Below, piece by piece: positions 36,769 through 45,090 of a stretch of 64,000 nucleotides of DNA. The notes under the pieces were generated by a model. The model had not been told where the DNA came from. It searched no databases and saw only the letters and a list, made by a program, of their open reading frames with translations. Positions within the stretch are counted from its first letter, which is position 1. Every line of letters starts with the position of its first letter. Origin of the DNA: Achromobacter animicus (GTDB lineage: Bacteria; Pseudomonadota; Gammaproteobacteria; Burkholderiales; Burkholderiaceae_B); the NCBI RefSeq assembly GCF_902859585.1, contig NZ_CADIJM010000004.1, positions 186,001 to 250,000 on the forward strand, read 5' to 3'. The position numbers were made by a program, and so were the translations under genes.

Positions 36769-38022
36769 TCAGCCGAACTTGCGCGCGGCATCCAGCGCAA
36801 GACCCGCGCCGATGCTGCCGAACAGGTCACCTTCCACGCTGCGCGCCTCGGGCACCAGCCGGGACACGCTTTCGCGCAGGCGCGGCACACGGCTTGAGCC
36901 GCCCGTGAAGAACACGGTATCCACGTCCGCCGTCGACACGCCCGCATCGCGCAGCAACTGGCCCACGGTGGTCTCGACCTTGTCGATCAAGCGTCCCACG
37001 CTGGCGTCGAACGACGGGCGCGTCACCTCGACACCCAGATCCGGCGCCACGCGCGACAAGTCGATGCGCGCGGCGGGCGCCTCGGACAGCGCGATCTTGG
37101 CTTCTTCCACCTGCACCGCCACCCAGTGGCCCGCACGCTCCTTCACCAAGTTCAGCAGCAGATCGATCTTCTGGCGGTCGCCGGCCTCGGCGCGGATATA
37201 GGCAAAATGCTCGGCCGCCTTGCGCGTGTAGGCCTGGTTGATGGTGTGCCAGCAGGCCAGGTTGCCGTATTGCGTCGACGGCACGTCCTTGCCGCTGCGC
37301 AACTGGCTGCCCAGACCCAGCAGCGGCATCACGTGCGCCAGGCTCAATTGCTTGTCAAAATCCACCCCGCCGATATGCACGCCGCCGTAGGCCAGGATGT
37401 CGTCGCGGCGGTCCGGCTTGGCCGCGCGGTCCGGCCCCAGCCGGATCAGCGAAAAGTCAGACGTCCCCCCGCCGATGTCGATCACCAGCACCAGTTCCTC
37501 GCGGCTGATCTGCGACTCATAGTGGAAAGCGGCGGCCATCGGCTCGAACTGGAATTCGATGTCGGTAAACCCGACGTTGCGCGCGATCTCTTCCAGCGTG
37601 TCCTGCGCCGTCTTGTCGGACGCGGGATGATCGTCCACGAAAAACACCGGACGGCCCAGCACGGCACGGGTAAAGCCGCGCCCGGCGGCGGTCTCGGCGC
37701 GCGCCTTCAATTCAGCGATGAAGCGCGTCAGCAGGACACGGAAAGGGATGGAACGGCCCTGCACTTCCGTCGAGCCGTCGATGAGCGAGCTGCCCAAAAG
37801 GCTTTTCATCGAGCGCATCAGGCGCCCGTCGTAGCCCGCCAGGTAGTCGGAGATGGCCGCGCGGCCATAGCTGACCTCGGCGTCCTCGTCGTGAAAGAAG
37901 ATGGCCGACGGCAAAGTGGTCTTGCCGTCCTCCAGCGCGAGGAGCGCATGTTGGTCGGGACGGCTCCAGCCGACGGTGGAATTGGAGGTGCCGAAGTCGA
38001 CGCCGCAGGCGGTGGAAATCAT
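36769..38022 (-). CDS. Hsp70-family protein, YegD-like
   Basis: A 417-residue protein consisting essentially of the Hsp70 nucleotide-binding domain: phosphate-1 CGVDFGTSNSTVGW at residues 6-19, phosphate-2 LVIDIGGGTSDFSLIRL, and adenosine motif FFTGGSSRVPRLRESV. It lacks the peptide-binding domain and EEVD-like tail of DnaK. This is the YegD-type of short Hsp70; function unknown. It stands alone with about 85 bp on either side and has no heat-shock promoter that I can see. Confidence 0.88.
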   Translation of the reverse strand: MISTACGVDFGTSNSTVGWSRPDQHALLALEDGKTTLPSAIFFHDEDAEVSYGRAAISDYLAGYDGRLMRSMKSLLGSSLIDGSTEVQGRSIPFRVLLTRFIAELKARAETAAGRGFTRAVLGRPVFFVDDHPASDKTAQDTLEEIARNVGFTDIEFQFEPMAAAFHYESQISREELVLVIDIGGGTSDFSLIRLGPDRAAKPDRRDDILAYGGVHIGGVDFDKQLSLAHVMPLLGLGSQLRSGKDVPSTQYGNLACWHTINQAYTRKAAEHFAYIRAEAGDRQKIDLLLNLVKERAGHWVAVQVEEAKIALSEAPAARIDLSRVAPDLGVEVTRPSFDASVGRLIDKVETTVGQLLRDAGVSTADVDTVFFTGGSSRVPRLRESVSRLVPEARSVEGDLFGSIGAGLALDAARKFG

Positions 38023-38098
38023 GGGAATTCAGGCGCTTAGAGCAAAACGGCGCACAAGTGTACCCGCTCTGGCTCCGGCCCTGGATTCCCCTGGGGGC

Positions 38099-38422
38099 TT
38101 ATTGCTGCTGGCGGCGCTGCTCCAGTTCGCGCAGACATTGCTCGACGCCGGCCTGCATCTGCGCATTCGACGTGGCTGCGCGGTCCGACACCGTACGGCA
38201 GCGCTGGAACTCGGCCTGGCTTTGGGGCGTGTCGCGGATCGGTGCGGGCGGCGGGGCTTCGGGCGTTACGGTCATGCGCAGCGTCGAGGGTGGCGACAGG
38301 CTGCCCTGGGCCGAGGGAAACTGCATCTCCTGCGTGGCGCCGGGCGCGACGTTCTGGGCCTGGGCAGCGCCCGCCGCGCACAAGGCGGCAAACAGGAAAG
38401 CGGATACGTGTTTTTTGTTCAT
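38099..38422 (-). CDS. Small exported protein, unknown function
   Basis: A 107-residue protein with a signal peptide (KKHVSAFLFAALCAAGAAQA, cleavage before QNVAPG). The mature part is Pro/Ser-rich in its first half and has two Cys (QRCRTVSDR and VEQC) in a helical, Gln-rich second half. GAGG precedes the ATG at 38422. I do not recognise the family; the two cysteines may form a disulfide in the periplasm. Confidence 0.7.
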   Translation of the reverse strand: MNKKHVSAFLFAALCAAGAAQAQNVAPGATQEMQFPSAQGSLSPPSTLRMTVTPEAPPPAPIRDTPQSQAEFQRCRTVSDRAATSNAQMQAGVEQCLRELEQRRQQQ

Positions 38423-38562
38423 GGCGACCTCGGTTAGATGAGTCAGCGCCCGGGCCGAGGGCCGGGCGCACCGCCTAATCGTATCCCCGGTGGATGGCAG
38501 GCGTCGTGCCAAGACGCAACATCATCCCCGCCAGTTGTTTCCTGCGGTTTCCGCGGCGGGTC

Positions 38563-38796
38563 TCAGGATGCGCGCCGGGTCTTGCGCAGCGAATCCAGCA
38601 GCGATGACAAACCGTTGTGATCCAGTTCGTGCATCAAGGCCAGCAAGCGGCCCAGCTCTCCCGGCGGAAAGCCCTTGCGCGCGAACCACGCCAGATACGG
38701 TCCGGGCAGGTCGGCGATCAACCTGCCCTTGTACTTGCCAAACGGCATGTCGCGCGTCACCAGCAGCGCCAGCAGTTCGGGATCCATCACATTCAT
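38563..38796 (-). CDS. DUF3820 family protein
   Basis: A 77-residue protein with the DUF3820 core (TRDMPFGKYKGRLIADLPGPYLAWFARKGFPPGELGRLL), a small fold sometimes annotated as a quorum-sensing-regulated factor. Its ATG overlaps the stop of the truncated isochorismatase-like gene by 4 bp (ATGA), so the two are coupled. Either Met1 or Met4 may start. Confidence 0.8.
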   Translation of the reverse strand: MNVMDPELLALLVTRDMPFGKYKGRLIADLPGPYLAWFARKGFPPGELGRLLALMHELDHNGLSSLLDSLRKTRRAS

Positions 38797-39044
38797 CGCG
38801 ACGCACCGCCGGTAAAGAGATCAGCGGCCGGCGCGAGGCGCGTATCCAGGTCCCATCCCGGCTCACCATGCGCCAGTTCGGACCCGGGACTTTCATGCTG
38901 GACGTAAACGACCGGCGCACCGGCCACACGGGCGCGTTCGGCCAACGCATTGATGCGGGCCAGCACCTGCGCGGCCTCGAAGGGCGGCGGTGAGGTTTCG
39001 AACAACGCGCGTTGCACGTCGATCACGATCAGGGCGGATGTCAT
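38793..39044 (-). pseudogene. Truncated isochorismatase-family cysteine hydrolase
   Basis: Eighty-three residues corresponding to the first half of an isochorismatase-like hydrolase (normally about 180 residues): SALIVIDVQRALFE with the catalytic Asp, ARINALAERARVAGAPVVYVQHE and the GWDLDTRLAP segment. The reading stops at DLFTGGASR where intact family members continue to the catalytic Lys and Cys, and the DUF3820 start codon follows at once. No remnant of the second half is visible. Probably a deletion derivative; it may still be translated, feeding translation of DUF3820. Confidence 0.75.
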
Positions 39045-39054
39045 GGGAAGGGCG

Positions 39055-39534
39055 TCAGGGGGAGGACTGGATCACAATGCGCGGCTCGCACCGTACCGGA
39101 AAATTCACCGAATTGGCAATGAAGCAGAAGTGATGCGCGCGTTCGTGCAGCTGTTCCGCGAGCGCGGCGTCGTCGCCCGCGCCGATGGTGACCTGGGGCC
39201 GCAACGTGACCGATGCAAACGCGCCGCCGCGTTCCGGATCTTCCTGCATGACGCCTTCGGCCTCGTCCCGATAGGCCTGCACGGTCACTCCTTCCACCGC
39301 GCACAGGTGCAGATACCAGAGCTTGTGGCACGCCGATAGCGAGGCCACCAGCATATCTTCGGGATTCCAGCGCGAGGCATCGCCGCGAAAGGCGGGGTCC
39401 GACGATCCCGGCACGTCGGGCTTGCCGGCGGCCTGGATGACGTGGTCGCGGGAATAGGCCGCGTAGCCGGCCGTACCGGCGCCGGTGTTGCCGGTCCATT
39501 CGACGGTGACGCTGTAGTGATGTTCGCCTTTCAT
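39055..39534 (-). CDS. OsmC-family protein
   Basis: A 159-residue OsmC/Ohr-fold protein: HHYSVTVEWTGNTGAGT at the N-terminus, WNPEDMLVASLSACHKLWYLHLCAVEGV with the first redox Cys at about residue 69, and HHFCFIANSVNFPV with the second Cys. It resembles the OsmC family sub-group that keeps both peroxidatic cysteines. AGGA lies 8 nt before the ATG. The region immediately upstream is a 16-bp tandem repeat. It shares direction with the truncated isochorismatase and DUF3820 genes and is spaced 10 bp from the former. Confidence 0.88.
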   Translation of the reverse strand: MKGEHHYSVTVEWTGNTGAGTAGYAAYSRDHVIQAAGKPDVPGSSDPAFRGDASRWNPEDMLVASLSACHKLWYLHLCAVEGVTVQAYRDEAEGVMQEDPERGGAFASVTLRPQVTIGAGDDAALAEQLHERAHHFCFIANSVNFPVRCEPRIVIQSSP

Positions 39535-39544
39535 GCTGTAGTCC

Positions 39545-39630
39545 TGTTGCCTTGTGGTTTTGTTGCCTTGTGGTTCTGTTGCCTTGTGGTCCTGTTGCCT
39601 TGTCGCCTCGTGGCCCTGTCGCCTTGTGCC
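39545..39630. repeat. 16-bp tandem repeat upstream of the OsmC gene
   Basis: About five copies of a 16-bp unit TGTTGCCTTGTGG(T/C)(T/C)(T/C), first copies at 39545, 39561, 39577 and 39593, then two degenerate ones with TGTCGCC. On the minus strand it forms the 5' leader of the OsmC gene and repeatedly contains AAGGCAACA. It lies in a 304-bp gene-free interval (39535-39838); the rest of that interval up to the NlpE-like gene shows nothing I can name. Confidence 0.8.
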
Positions 39631-39838
39631 GCTATCGCTGCGCCGGCAGCCTGTGATGCCAACGCACGCGCAAGGAAGGCCGAGCTTAGCGCACGCCTGC
39701 CCGTGCCGGTTGGATGTTTATGACACGCATCGGCCTTACATCCCGTTTCAGCATGGGCCCGTTACTGTCCGTATCGTGAAGACGCGTCTGGCCATCTGAG
39801 ATCAGCCAATAAGCCAGTCCGTCACACAGGAGCTCGCC

Positions 39839-40264
39839 ATGATGAAAACCACCCTGACCTGCACCCTGAGTCTTGCGCTGCTCGCCGGCTGCGCCCCGTC
39901 AAAGCCCATCACCGCCCGATCGGTGCCGGTAGACCACCACACCTCCCGCGACTCCCTGGACTGGCCCGGCAGCTACGAAGGCACCCTGCCCTGCGCCGAC
40001 TGCCCCGGCATCCGCGCCCGCCTGACGCTGATGAAGGATGGCCGCTACGAAAAGCTGACCCAGTACCTGGACCGCCAGCCGCAGCCCGAGATCGTGACGG
40101 GCACCTTCAGTTGGGAGTCTGACGGCAGCACGATCCGGCTGGACGCCGCAGGCGATAGCCAGCGTTACTTCGTCGGCGAGAACCAGGTAACGATGCTCTA
40201 CCGCGACGGCACGCGCCCCACCGGCCCGCTCGCGGCGCACTACGTGCTGCGCCGCGTGCAATAA
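39839..40264 (+). CDS. NlpE-like copper-resistance lipoprotein
   Basis: A 141-residue lipoprotein: signal peptide with lipobox LLAGC (Cys about residue 18), then an NlpE N-terminal-type beta-barrel domain with WPGSYEGTLPCADCPGIRARLTL, where the CxxC pair is the NlpE signature. It lacks the second OB-type domain of enterobacterial NlpE. NlpE senses surface or copper stress through the Cpx system. AGGAG precedes the ATG. Confidence 0.85.
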   Translation: MMKTTLTCTLSLALLAGCAPSKPITARSVPVDHHTSRDSLDWPGSYEGTLPCADCPGIRARLTLMKDGRYEKLTQYLDRQPQPEIVTGTFSWESDGSTIRLDAAGDSQRYFVGENQVTMLYRDGTRPTGPLAAHYVLRRVQ

Positions 40265-40345
40265 GCCATCGCGCCGCCGCCGGCTTTGGGGCTATCCTCT
40301 GGCATCGACCGCGCCCGGCGGCGCGTTTCATCCAGCAAGGAAGCC

Positions 40346-41101
40346 ATGAAGACCGATCACGAAATGCTGTCTGCCTTCGCCCCGACAGGCGTGCTGCGCG
40401 CGTCCATCAACCTGGGCAATCCCATCCTCGCCAACACCGATCCCGCCACCGGCCAGCCTGGTGGCGTGTCGGTGGACCTGGCCACTGAACTCGCGCGCCG
40501 GCTCGACGTGAAGCTGGAACTGGTGGTCTTCAAGTCCGCCGGCGAATCCGTTAATGCCGTCGCCGCCGAACAGGCCGACGTAGGCTTTTTCGCGATCGAC
40601 CCGCTGCGCGGCGAACAGATCGCCTTCACCGCCCCGTATGTCGTTATCGAAGGCGCTTACCTGGTGCGCCAGGACTCGCCCATCGTCAACAAGGACGAGG
40701 TCGACCGCGCCGGCCTGCGCGTCGTGGTCGGCAAGGGCAGCGCCTATGACCTGTACCTGACGCGCGAACTCAAACAGGCCGAGATCTTTCGCGCCCCGAC
40801 CTCGCCCGCCGTCGTCGACACCTTCGTGCAGGAAAACATGGAGGTCGCCGCGGGCGTCAAGCAACAGCTCGAAGCCGACGCGCAGCGTCTGGGCGGGCTG
40901 CGCCTTCTGGACGGTCACTTCATGCTGATCCGCCAGGCCATGGGCGTGCCCAAGAGCCGCGGCGCCAAGGCCAGCGCCTACCTGGCCGCCTACGTGGAAG
41001 CCATGAAGAAATCCGGCTTCGTCGCCGAAGCGCTCGCACGCCACAAGATCCAGGGCGCCGCCGTGGCGCCGCTGGAACCGGCGGCGCAGGCGCAGGCCTA
41101 G
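40346..41101 (+). CDS. Amino-acid-type ABC substrate-binding domain protein lacking a signal peptide
   Basis: A 251-residue SBP (bacterial extracellular solute-binding family 3): TGVLRASINLGNPILAN, GGVSVDLATELARRLDVKLELVVF, EQADVGFFAIDPLRGEQIAFTAPYVVIEGAYLV, and LRVVVGKGSAYDLYL. AAGGA precedes the ATG at 40346 and the domain begins 10 residues later, so no export signal is present. Either it acts in the cytoplasm as a sensor or the export signal was lost; no permease or ATPase gene is adjacent. Confidence 0.82.
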   Translation: MKTDHEMLSAFAPTGVLRASINLGNPILANTDPATGQPGGVSVDLATELARRLDVKLELVVFKSAGESVNAVAAEQADVGFFAIDPLRGEQIAFTAPYVVIEGAYLVRQDSPIVNKDEVDRAGLRVVVGKGSAYDLYLTRELKQAEIFRAPTSPAVVDTFVQENMEVAAGVKQQLEADAQRLGGLRLLDGHFMLIRQAMGVPKSRGAKASAYLAAYVEAMKKSGFVAEALARHKIQGAAVAPLEPAAQAQA

Positions 41102-41132
41102 GCTGCCTCGCGACAACCTGCCGCACCGCACG

Positions 41133-41160
41133 CCGGGCGCTTTCATGCAGAGGCGCCCGG
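41133..41160. terminator. GC-rich hairpin after the SBP gene
   Basis: Eight-base-pair stem CCGGGCGC / GCGCCCGG with a 12-nt loop, 31 bp after the SBP stop. There is no clear T tract, so it is a weak or Rho-assisted terminator at best. Confidence 0.4.
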
Positions 41161-41269
41161 GCCGCAGCGCAGCAATAATGTGCGTCCGACCATCATAGGC
41201 GCACGCGGAACGGGACGGATAGAATCTGGGTTATTGCAGGTGATCACCAACCACGAGTCTGGAAGCCAA

Positions 41270-42001
41270 ATGAAAAAAATTCATGCCACTGCGATTATTT
41301 CGGACAACGCGATCATTGAAGACGGTGTCGAAATTGGTCCCTATGCTGTCATTGGGGACGCTGAGATAGGCGCGGGTTCGATCATCCACCCTCACGTCGT
41401 AATCGCCGATGGTGTACGGCTTGGCAAAAACGTCGAAGTTTTCCCAGGGGCATTTCTGGGTAAGGAGCCCAAGGGCGCTGGAGCCATCGCCCGACAGCCA
41501 GAGTTCGCCCGCAAGATCGAGATCGGCGACGAATGCTCGATCGGCCCCCACGCGGTGGTCTTCTACGACGTAAAAATCGGCCGCAATACACTTCTGGGCG
41601 ACGGAGCGTCGATCCGCGAAAAATGCATCATCGGCGAGCGATGCATCGTCAGCAGATACGTCACCATCAACTACGAGACGACGATTGGCGATCGCTCCAA
41701 AATCATGGACAACACTCATATCACTGGCAACGCCGAAATTGGTGAGGACGTGTTCGTCAGCGTTATGGTGGGCACCACAAATGACAACCTCATCCGCGCA
41801 GGGTTTGGGGATCATATCTCCGGCCCCGTTATCGAAGCTGGAGCGTTCGTCGGCGCGGGCGTGACTTTGCTACCTGGGGTGACCATCGGCGCGAAGGCCA
41901 CCGTCGCCTCGGGTGCTGTTGTCACGAAGTCTGTTGAAGCTGAGGGCACCGTTGCCGGGGTCCCAGCACGCCCGATGCGTCGCACCGGAAGCCCCGACTG
42001 A
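41270..42001 (+). CDS. Left-handed beta-helix acyltransferase (LpxA-like hexapeptide repeats)
   Basis: A 243-residue protein made of hexapeptide repeats: TAIISDNAIIEDGVEIGPYAVIGDAEIG, HVVIADGVRLGKNVEVFPGAF, HAVVFYDVKIGRNTLLGDG, and the terminal LLPGVTIGAKATVASGAVVTKSV. It resembles UDP-sugar or nucleotide-sugar acyl/acetyltransferases more than LpxA itself. GGAAG precedes the ATG at 41270. The gene is visibly less GC-rich than its neighbours, and an integrase relic lies just downstream, which points to acquisition. A role in surface polysaccharide modification is plausible. Confidence 0.82.
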   Translation: MKKIHATAIISDNAIIEDGVEIGPYAVIGDAEIGAGSIIHPHVVIADGVRLGKNVEVFPGAFLGKEPKGAGAIARQPEFARKIEIGDECSIGPHAVVFYDVKIGRNTLLGDGASIREKCIIGERCIVSRYVTINYETTIGDRSKIMDNTHITGNAEIGEDVFVSVMVGTTNDNLIRAGFGDHISGPVIEAGAFVGAGVTLLPGVTIGAKATVASGAVVTKSVEAEGTVAGVPARPMRRTGSPD

Positions 42002-42295
42002 GTACTTCGCCCAAGTCAATACTGGGATCTGGATGTCCAGCCATCAATAGCCGCCACTTTTTATCTTTTTCGAGCAGGCCTTTGATCACATGAACGACGA
42101 GGGCAGCCGCAACGTCGGCGCCCTGCCGGACAAAGTTCATGCCCAAGCCAGGTGATGGACGCGTTTGCCCACAGGTACGGGCGCGCGAACTGGCTTGTCA
42201 CTTCTCACCTATTAGCCGGCCAAGGTCGAGGATGCAACGCTTGGCGACATCCGGCGATGTCTGGCAAGCATGCGAACGAACAAGGGGCAGGCCCG

Positions 42296-42367
42296 ATGGC
42301 TCTGGCCGGCCATTCAGACCGAAGGACGACCGAAATTTACCCGCGTGAAAAGCGCAGAAAATTGGTG
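42296..42367 (+). pseudogene. Tyrosine-recombinase (phage integrase) C-terminal relic
   Basis: One frame reads MALAGHSDRRTTEIYPREKRRKLV over about 24 codons. This is the C-terminal catalytic end of tyrosine recombinases: the conserved GH followed nine residues later by the nucleophile Tyr in TTEIY. The frame upstream (42152-42295) carries no recognisable integrase core. The surrounding 405-bp interval 42002-42406 has no intact gene, and no tRNA or attachment site was seen beside it. Confidence 0.6.
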
Positions 42368-42406
42368 CTGGTCCGCTGCGTTACCGCTTCAACACTGAAT
42401 GGTGCG

Positions 42407-42856
42407 TCACGCCTGCAGAAGAATTCCCAACCGGCTATTCCACGTGTCGCCGTAAGCCTTGCCAGCGACCGGAATATGGATCAATGGCCGTTTCAGGTCA
42501 TTGGTGGAAAAGTCGAAGTGAACGTTCAGGAACGACAGGTTTCCATTGCCTGACTTCTCCGTCCATTTGAGCTGCCACTTGCGGATATAGGAAAAGTCCA
42601 GGACTTCGCCCGGGTCCTTTGCGCCATCGACCATGCACAGTTTCTGGCTCTGCGGGTCGAACGCAATGACCACCTTCTTAGCTTTGTCGCTCAGAATCAA
42701 CTCGCTGTCGACGCTGTCTTCCGGAAACGCCGTACCCGACCGCTGATTGTGCTCGCGAAACTTCGCCAACAAAGCCTTGTGCCGCTTCTGCTGACGATGC
42801 ACGGCCCAGGCGATCAACGCGACGATCGTCAGCACGATGGAGATGATATTGAACAT
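42407..42856 (-). CDS. Membrane-anchored protein, unknown function
   Basis: A 149-residue protein with one N-terminal helix (FNIISIVLTIVALIAWAV, residues 2-19), a basic stretch (HRQQKRHKALLAKF), then a soluble beta-rich domain (KKVVIAFDPQSQKLCMVDG, SYIRKWQLKWTEKSG, RPLIHIPVAGKAYGDTWNSRLGILL). I do not recognise the family. The ATG at 42856 has AGGGGG about 10 nt upstream; an ATG at 42952 would overlap the divergent gene. Less GC-rich than flanking core genes. Confidence 0.65.
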   Translation of the reverse strand: MFNIISIVLTIVALIAWAVHRQQKRHKALLAKFREHNQRSGTAFPEDSVDSELILSDKAKKVVIAFDPQSQKLCMVDGAKDPGEVLDFSYIRKWQLKWTEKSGNGNLSFLNVHFDFSTNDLKRPLIHIPVAGKAYGDTWNSRLGILLQA

Positions 42857-42976
42857 GGAGCTGGCCCCCTGATGGCCGATAAACGCTGTACCGGCGTTAA
42901 CGGCCGCAAAGGCGAAGAACTTTAGCCAGCAGTTATGATGCAAGCCATTCATCGCGCACCACGAAGGTTCTTCCGC

Positions 42977-43345
42977 ATGGCCGTCTCGCCCCGCCCGTCC
43001 CTCGCCATTCTTCTCATCATCGCCGCGTGCGCCAGCACGTCCGCATTTGCCGACGACGGCTGTGTCGCGCGCGTCGATGCAGAACTGGCCCGCATCAAAC
43101 AGGCTCAGGACGTCCAACGCACGCGCGAGGCTGCCAATAATCTGGAACTGAATCGGGAGCTATGCCAAGGCCGGCTGGACCTGCTGGACGCGCGTTTTGC
43201 CTTGAGCGACGACTTCGAAGCGTGCCGCCGCAACGGCGTGCAGTTTTCGGATCAGGTGACGCGCAACCTTACGGGCGCGTCTGATGATCTGAGCGGTATG
43301 AAGGCCTCGTGGATCCGGACCTGCGGCCTGCACATGAAAGACTGA
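42977..43345 (+). CDS. Small exported protein, unknown function
   Basis: A 122-residue protein with a signal peptide (SPRPSLAILLIIAACASTSAFA, cleavage before DDGCVARVDAEL). The mature part is helical and has four Cys (GCVARV, ELCQGR, EACRRN, RTCGLH). GAAGG lies 9 nt before the ATG at 42977; an ATG 14 codons earlier is possible. Divergent from the membrane-anchored gene. It is not assigned to a family. Confidence 0.65.
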   Translation: MAVSPRPSLAILLIIAACASTSAFADDGCVARVDAELARIKQAQDVQRTREAANNLELNRELCQGRLDLLDARFALSDDFEACRRNGVQFSDQVTRNLTGASDDLSGMKASWIRTCGLHMKD

Positions 43346-43503
43346 TAACGGTACTGAAATACCGGCCGGGCATTGCGCAAGGTTTTCATTACCGTCGGCG
43401 AATACCGGTGCAGCTTGCGCCCTTGATGGCGCCAAGTCCTGAAAAGACACCGCGACCGCAACCGCTCAAGCGGTCACAATCGCGGCCATCATCTTCTTGG
43501 CTC

Positions 43504-44994
43504 TTACGCCGCCTGCTTGGCGGCATCGCGCGGAAAGAAAATCGCGCGGCTGGGATCAAAGCCATACAGGGATTCGTACTCCGGCGCATCGGCCGCCAAC
43601 GCAAGCACCGATTCCAGAATGAAGTCCGCCTTAGCGTCAGACAGCAGCGCGCTGAAATTCAACCGCACAAAGCCGGGCTTCTCGATCTCGCGGCCGTCCA
43701 TGATGGCCTGCCGCATCTGCAGCGACTGCGCGTCGTCGATATCCAGCAGACGATGCACGTAGGGTCCCGCGCAAGCGCATCCGCCGCGCGCCTGAATGCC
43801 GAAGCGATCGCTCAACATGCGCGTCACCAGTTGCTGATGCACAAACCCGCCCTTGCCGTTGCGCACCCGGAAAGAGAAGATCGGCAAACGGTTCGCCGTC
43901 AACGACCCCAGCAGCTCCAGACGCTCCGAGCCCTTCCAGGCGGCAAGCGCGCGCTGCACGAAGTGCGCATGGCGCTCCTGCATGAATTCCGCGCCCAGCG
44001 CTTCCTTCACCAGCACTACCAGTGCAGCGCGGATGTCCCCCACCACATTCGGCGTACCCGCTTCTTCCCGAGATTCCAGACTGCCGCTGTAATCATGTCC
44101 CACAGGCGAAACGAACTTCACCGTGCCGCCTCCCGGCCAGGTCGGCGTCGTGTCGAGCACTGCGTCGCGGCGCACGATCAACACGCCCGAGGCCCCAGGA
44201 CCGCCGATGAACTTATGAGGTGAAAACACGATAGCGTCGATCTGCGCATCCGGCGCCGGCGACATCCGGATGGGCAGGTACGGCGCGCCGCCCGCATAGT
44301 CCCACAACATCTTCGCGCCGGCAGCCTTCACACGTCGCGTGATGCCCGCGACGTCCGCCACGATGCCCGTCACGTTCGACGCCGCCGACAGCGCGCAGAC
44401 CACCAGCGCATCTTTCGGCGCGTCCAGCGCCCGCGCCAACTGCGCCAGATCCGGGCCGCCTTCGGGGCTTTCTGCCAGTTCAACGATCTCGGCGCCGCAT
44501 TCGCGCCACGGCAGGATATTCGAATGATGCTCGTACGGTCCGATGATGACCCGAACCTTCCGGCCGGCAGCCACCGCCGCGTTCACGCCGAACAGATTCA
44601 CCAGCCGGTTGATACCCGACGTTGCGCCCGACCCCGAGAAAATCACCGCATGCTCATCGCCGGCGCCGCAGCACCGCGCGATGACGGCGCGGGCCTCGCG
44701 CCGCAGCCGGGTGATGAAGCCGCCGCAGAACGAAGCCTCGGTGTGCGAATTGGCGTAATACGGCAGCACCTGTTCAAGCACAAAGCGTTCGACCTGCATC
44801 AGCGCCCTGCCCGATGCGACGTAATCCGCGTAAACCAAAGGCTTGGACCCGAAGGGCCCGTCAATGAAGGCGTCCTTGCCGATAAGCCCGTCGGCAAGCG
44901 CTGCCGCGATATCGGAAGACTTCAGGCTGTCTTGAAACTGCTGCAACGGCGAAGCCGGGACGCGTACAGGCGCCTCGGCAAAAGGCATATTCAT
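43504..44994 (-). CDS. Class V aminotransferase-fold (NifS/Csd-like) PLP enzyme
   Basis: A 496-residue PLP enzyme of the cysteine-desulfurase-like class V group. Substrate/PLP segments: NSHTEASFCGGFITRLRREARAVIARCCGAG, FSGSGATSGINRLVN, PYEHHSNILPWRECGAEIV, AGAKMLWDYAGGAPYLPIRM, the Schiff-base Lys in FSPHKFIGGPGASGVL, and a Cys-containing loop ARGGCACAGPYVHRLL that could be the persulfide site. Family members of this length are usually uncharacterised. The start is taken at the ATG at 44994; a TTG nine codons upstream is open but weak. Divergent from the Lrp gene, which probably regulates it. Confidence 0.88.
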   Translation of the reverse strand: MNMPFAEAPVRVPASPLQQFQDSLKSSDIAAALADGLIGKDAFIDGPFGSKPLVYADYVASGRALMQVERFVLEQVLPYYANSHTEASFCGGFITRLRREARAVIARCCGAGDEHAVIFSGSGATSGINRLVNLFGVNAAVAAGRKVRVIIGPYEHHSNILPWRECGAEIVELAESPEGGPDLAQLARALDAPKDALVVCALSAASNVTGIVADVAGITRRVKAAGAKMLWDYAGGAPYLPIRMSPAPDAQIDAIVFSPHKFIGGPGASGVLIVRRDAVLDTTPTWPGGGTVKFVSPVGHDYSGSLESREEAGTPNVVGDIRAALVVLVKEALGAEFMQERHAHFVQRALAAWKGSERLELLGSLTANRLPIFSFRVRNGKGGFVHQQLVTRMLSDRFGIQARGGCACAGPYVHRLLDIDDAQSLQMRQAIMDGREIEKPGFVRLNFSALLSDAKADFILESVLALAADAPEYESLYGFDPSRAIFFPRDAAKQAA

Positions 44995-45090
44995 GGCGGG
45001 ATGGATCCGAAAAGTACGCAAATATCATACGATGGATGCCTTGATGAAACATCACCGTTTTTTTGCCATAAGTTCATGAAAACGGGTCAT

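Noticed and set aside
39545-39630. CRISPR-like array
   Set aside because: Units of 16 bp run in tandem without spacers; it is a minisatellite.
41922-42146. A minus-strand frame beginning MGMNFVRQGADVAAALVVHVIKG
   Set aside because: It overlaps the 3' end of the acyltransferase on the other strand and has no recognisable family; possibly a decayed fragment but not supportable as a gene.
42152-42553. A full tyrosine recombinase gene
   Set aside because: Only about 24 codons match the integrase C-terminus; the rest of the frame has no core domain or start.
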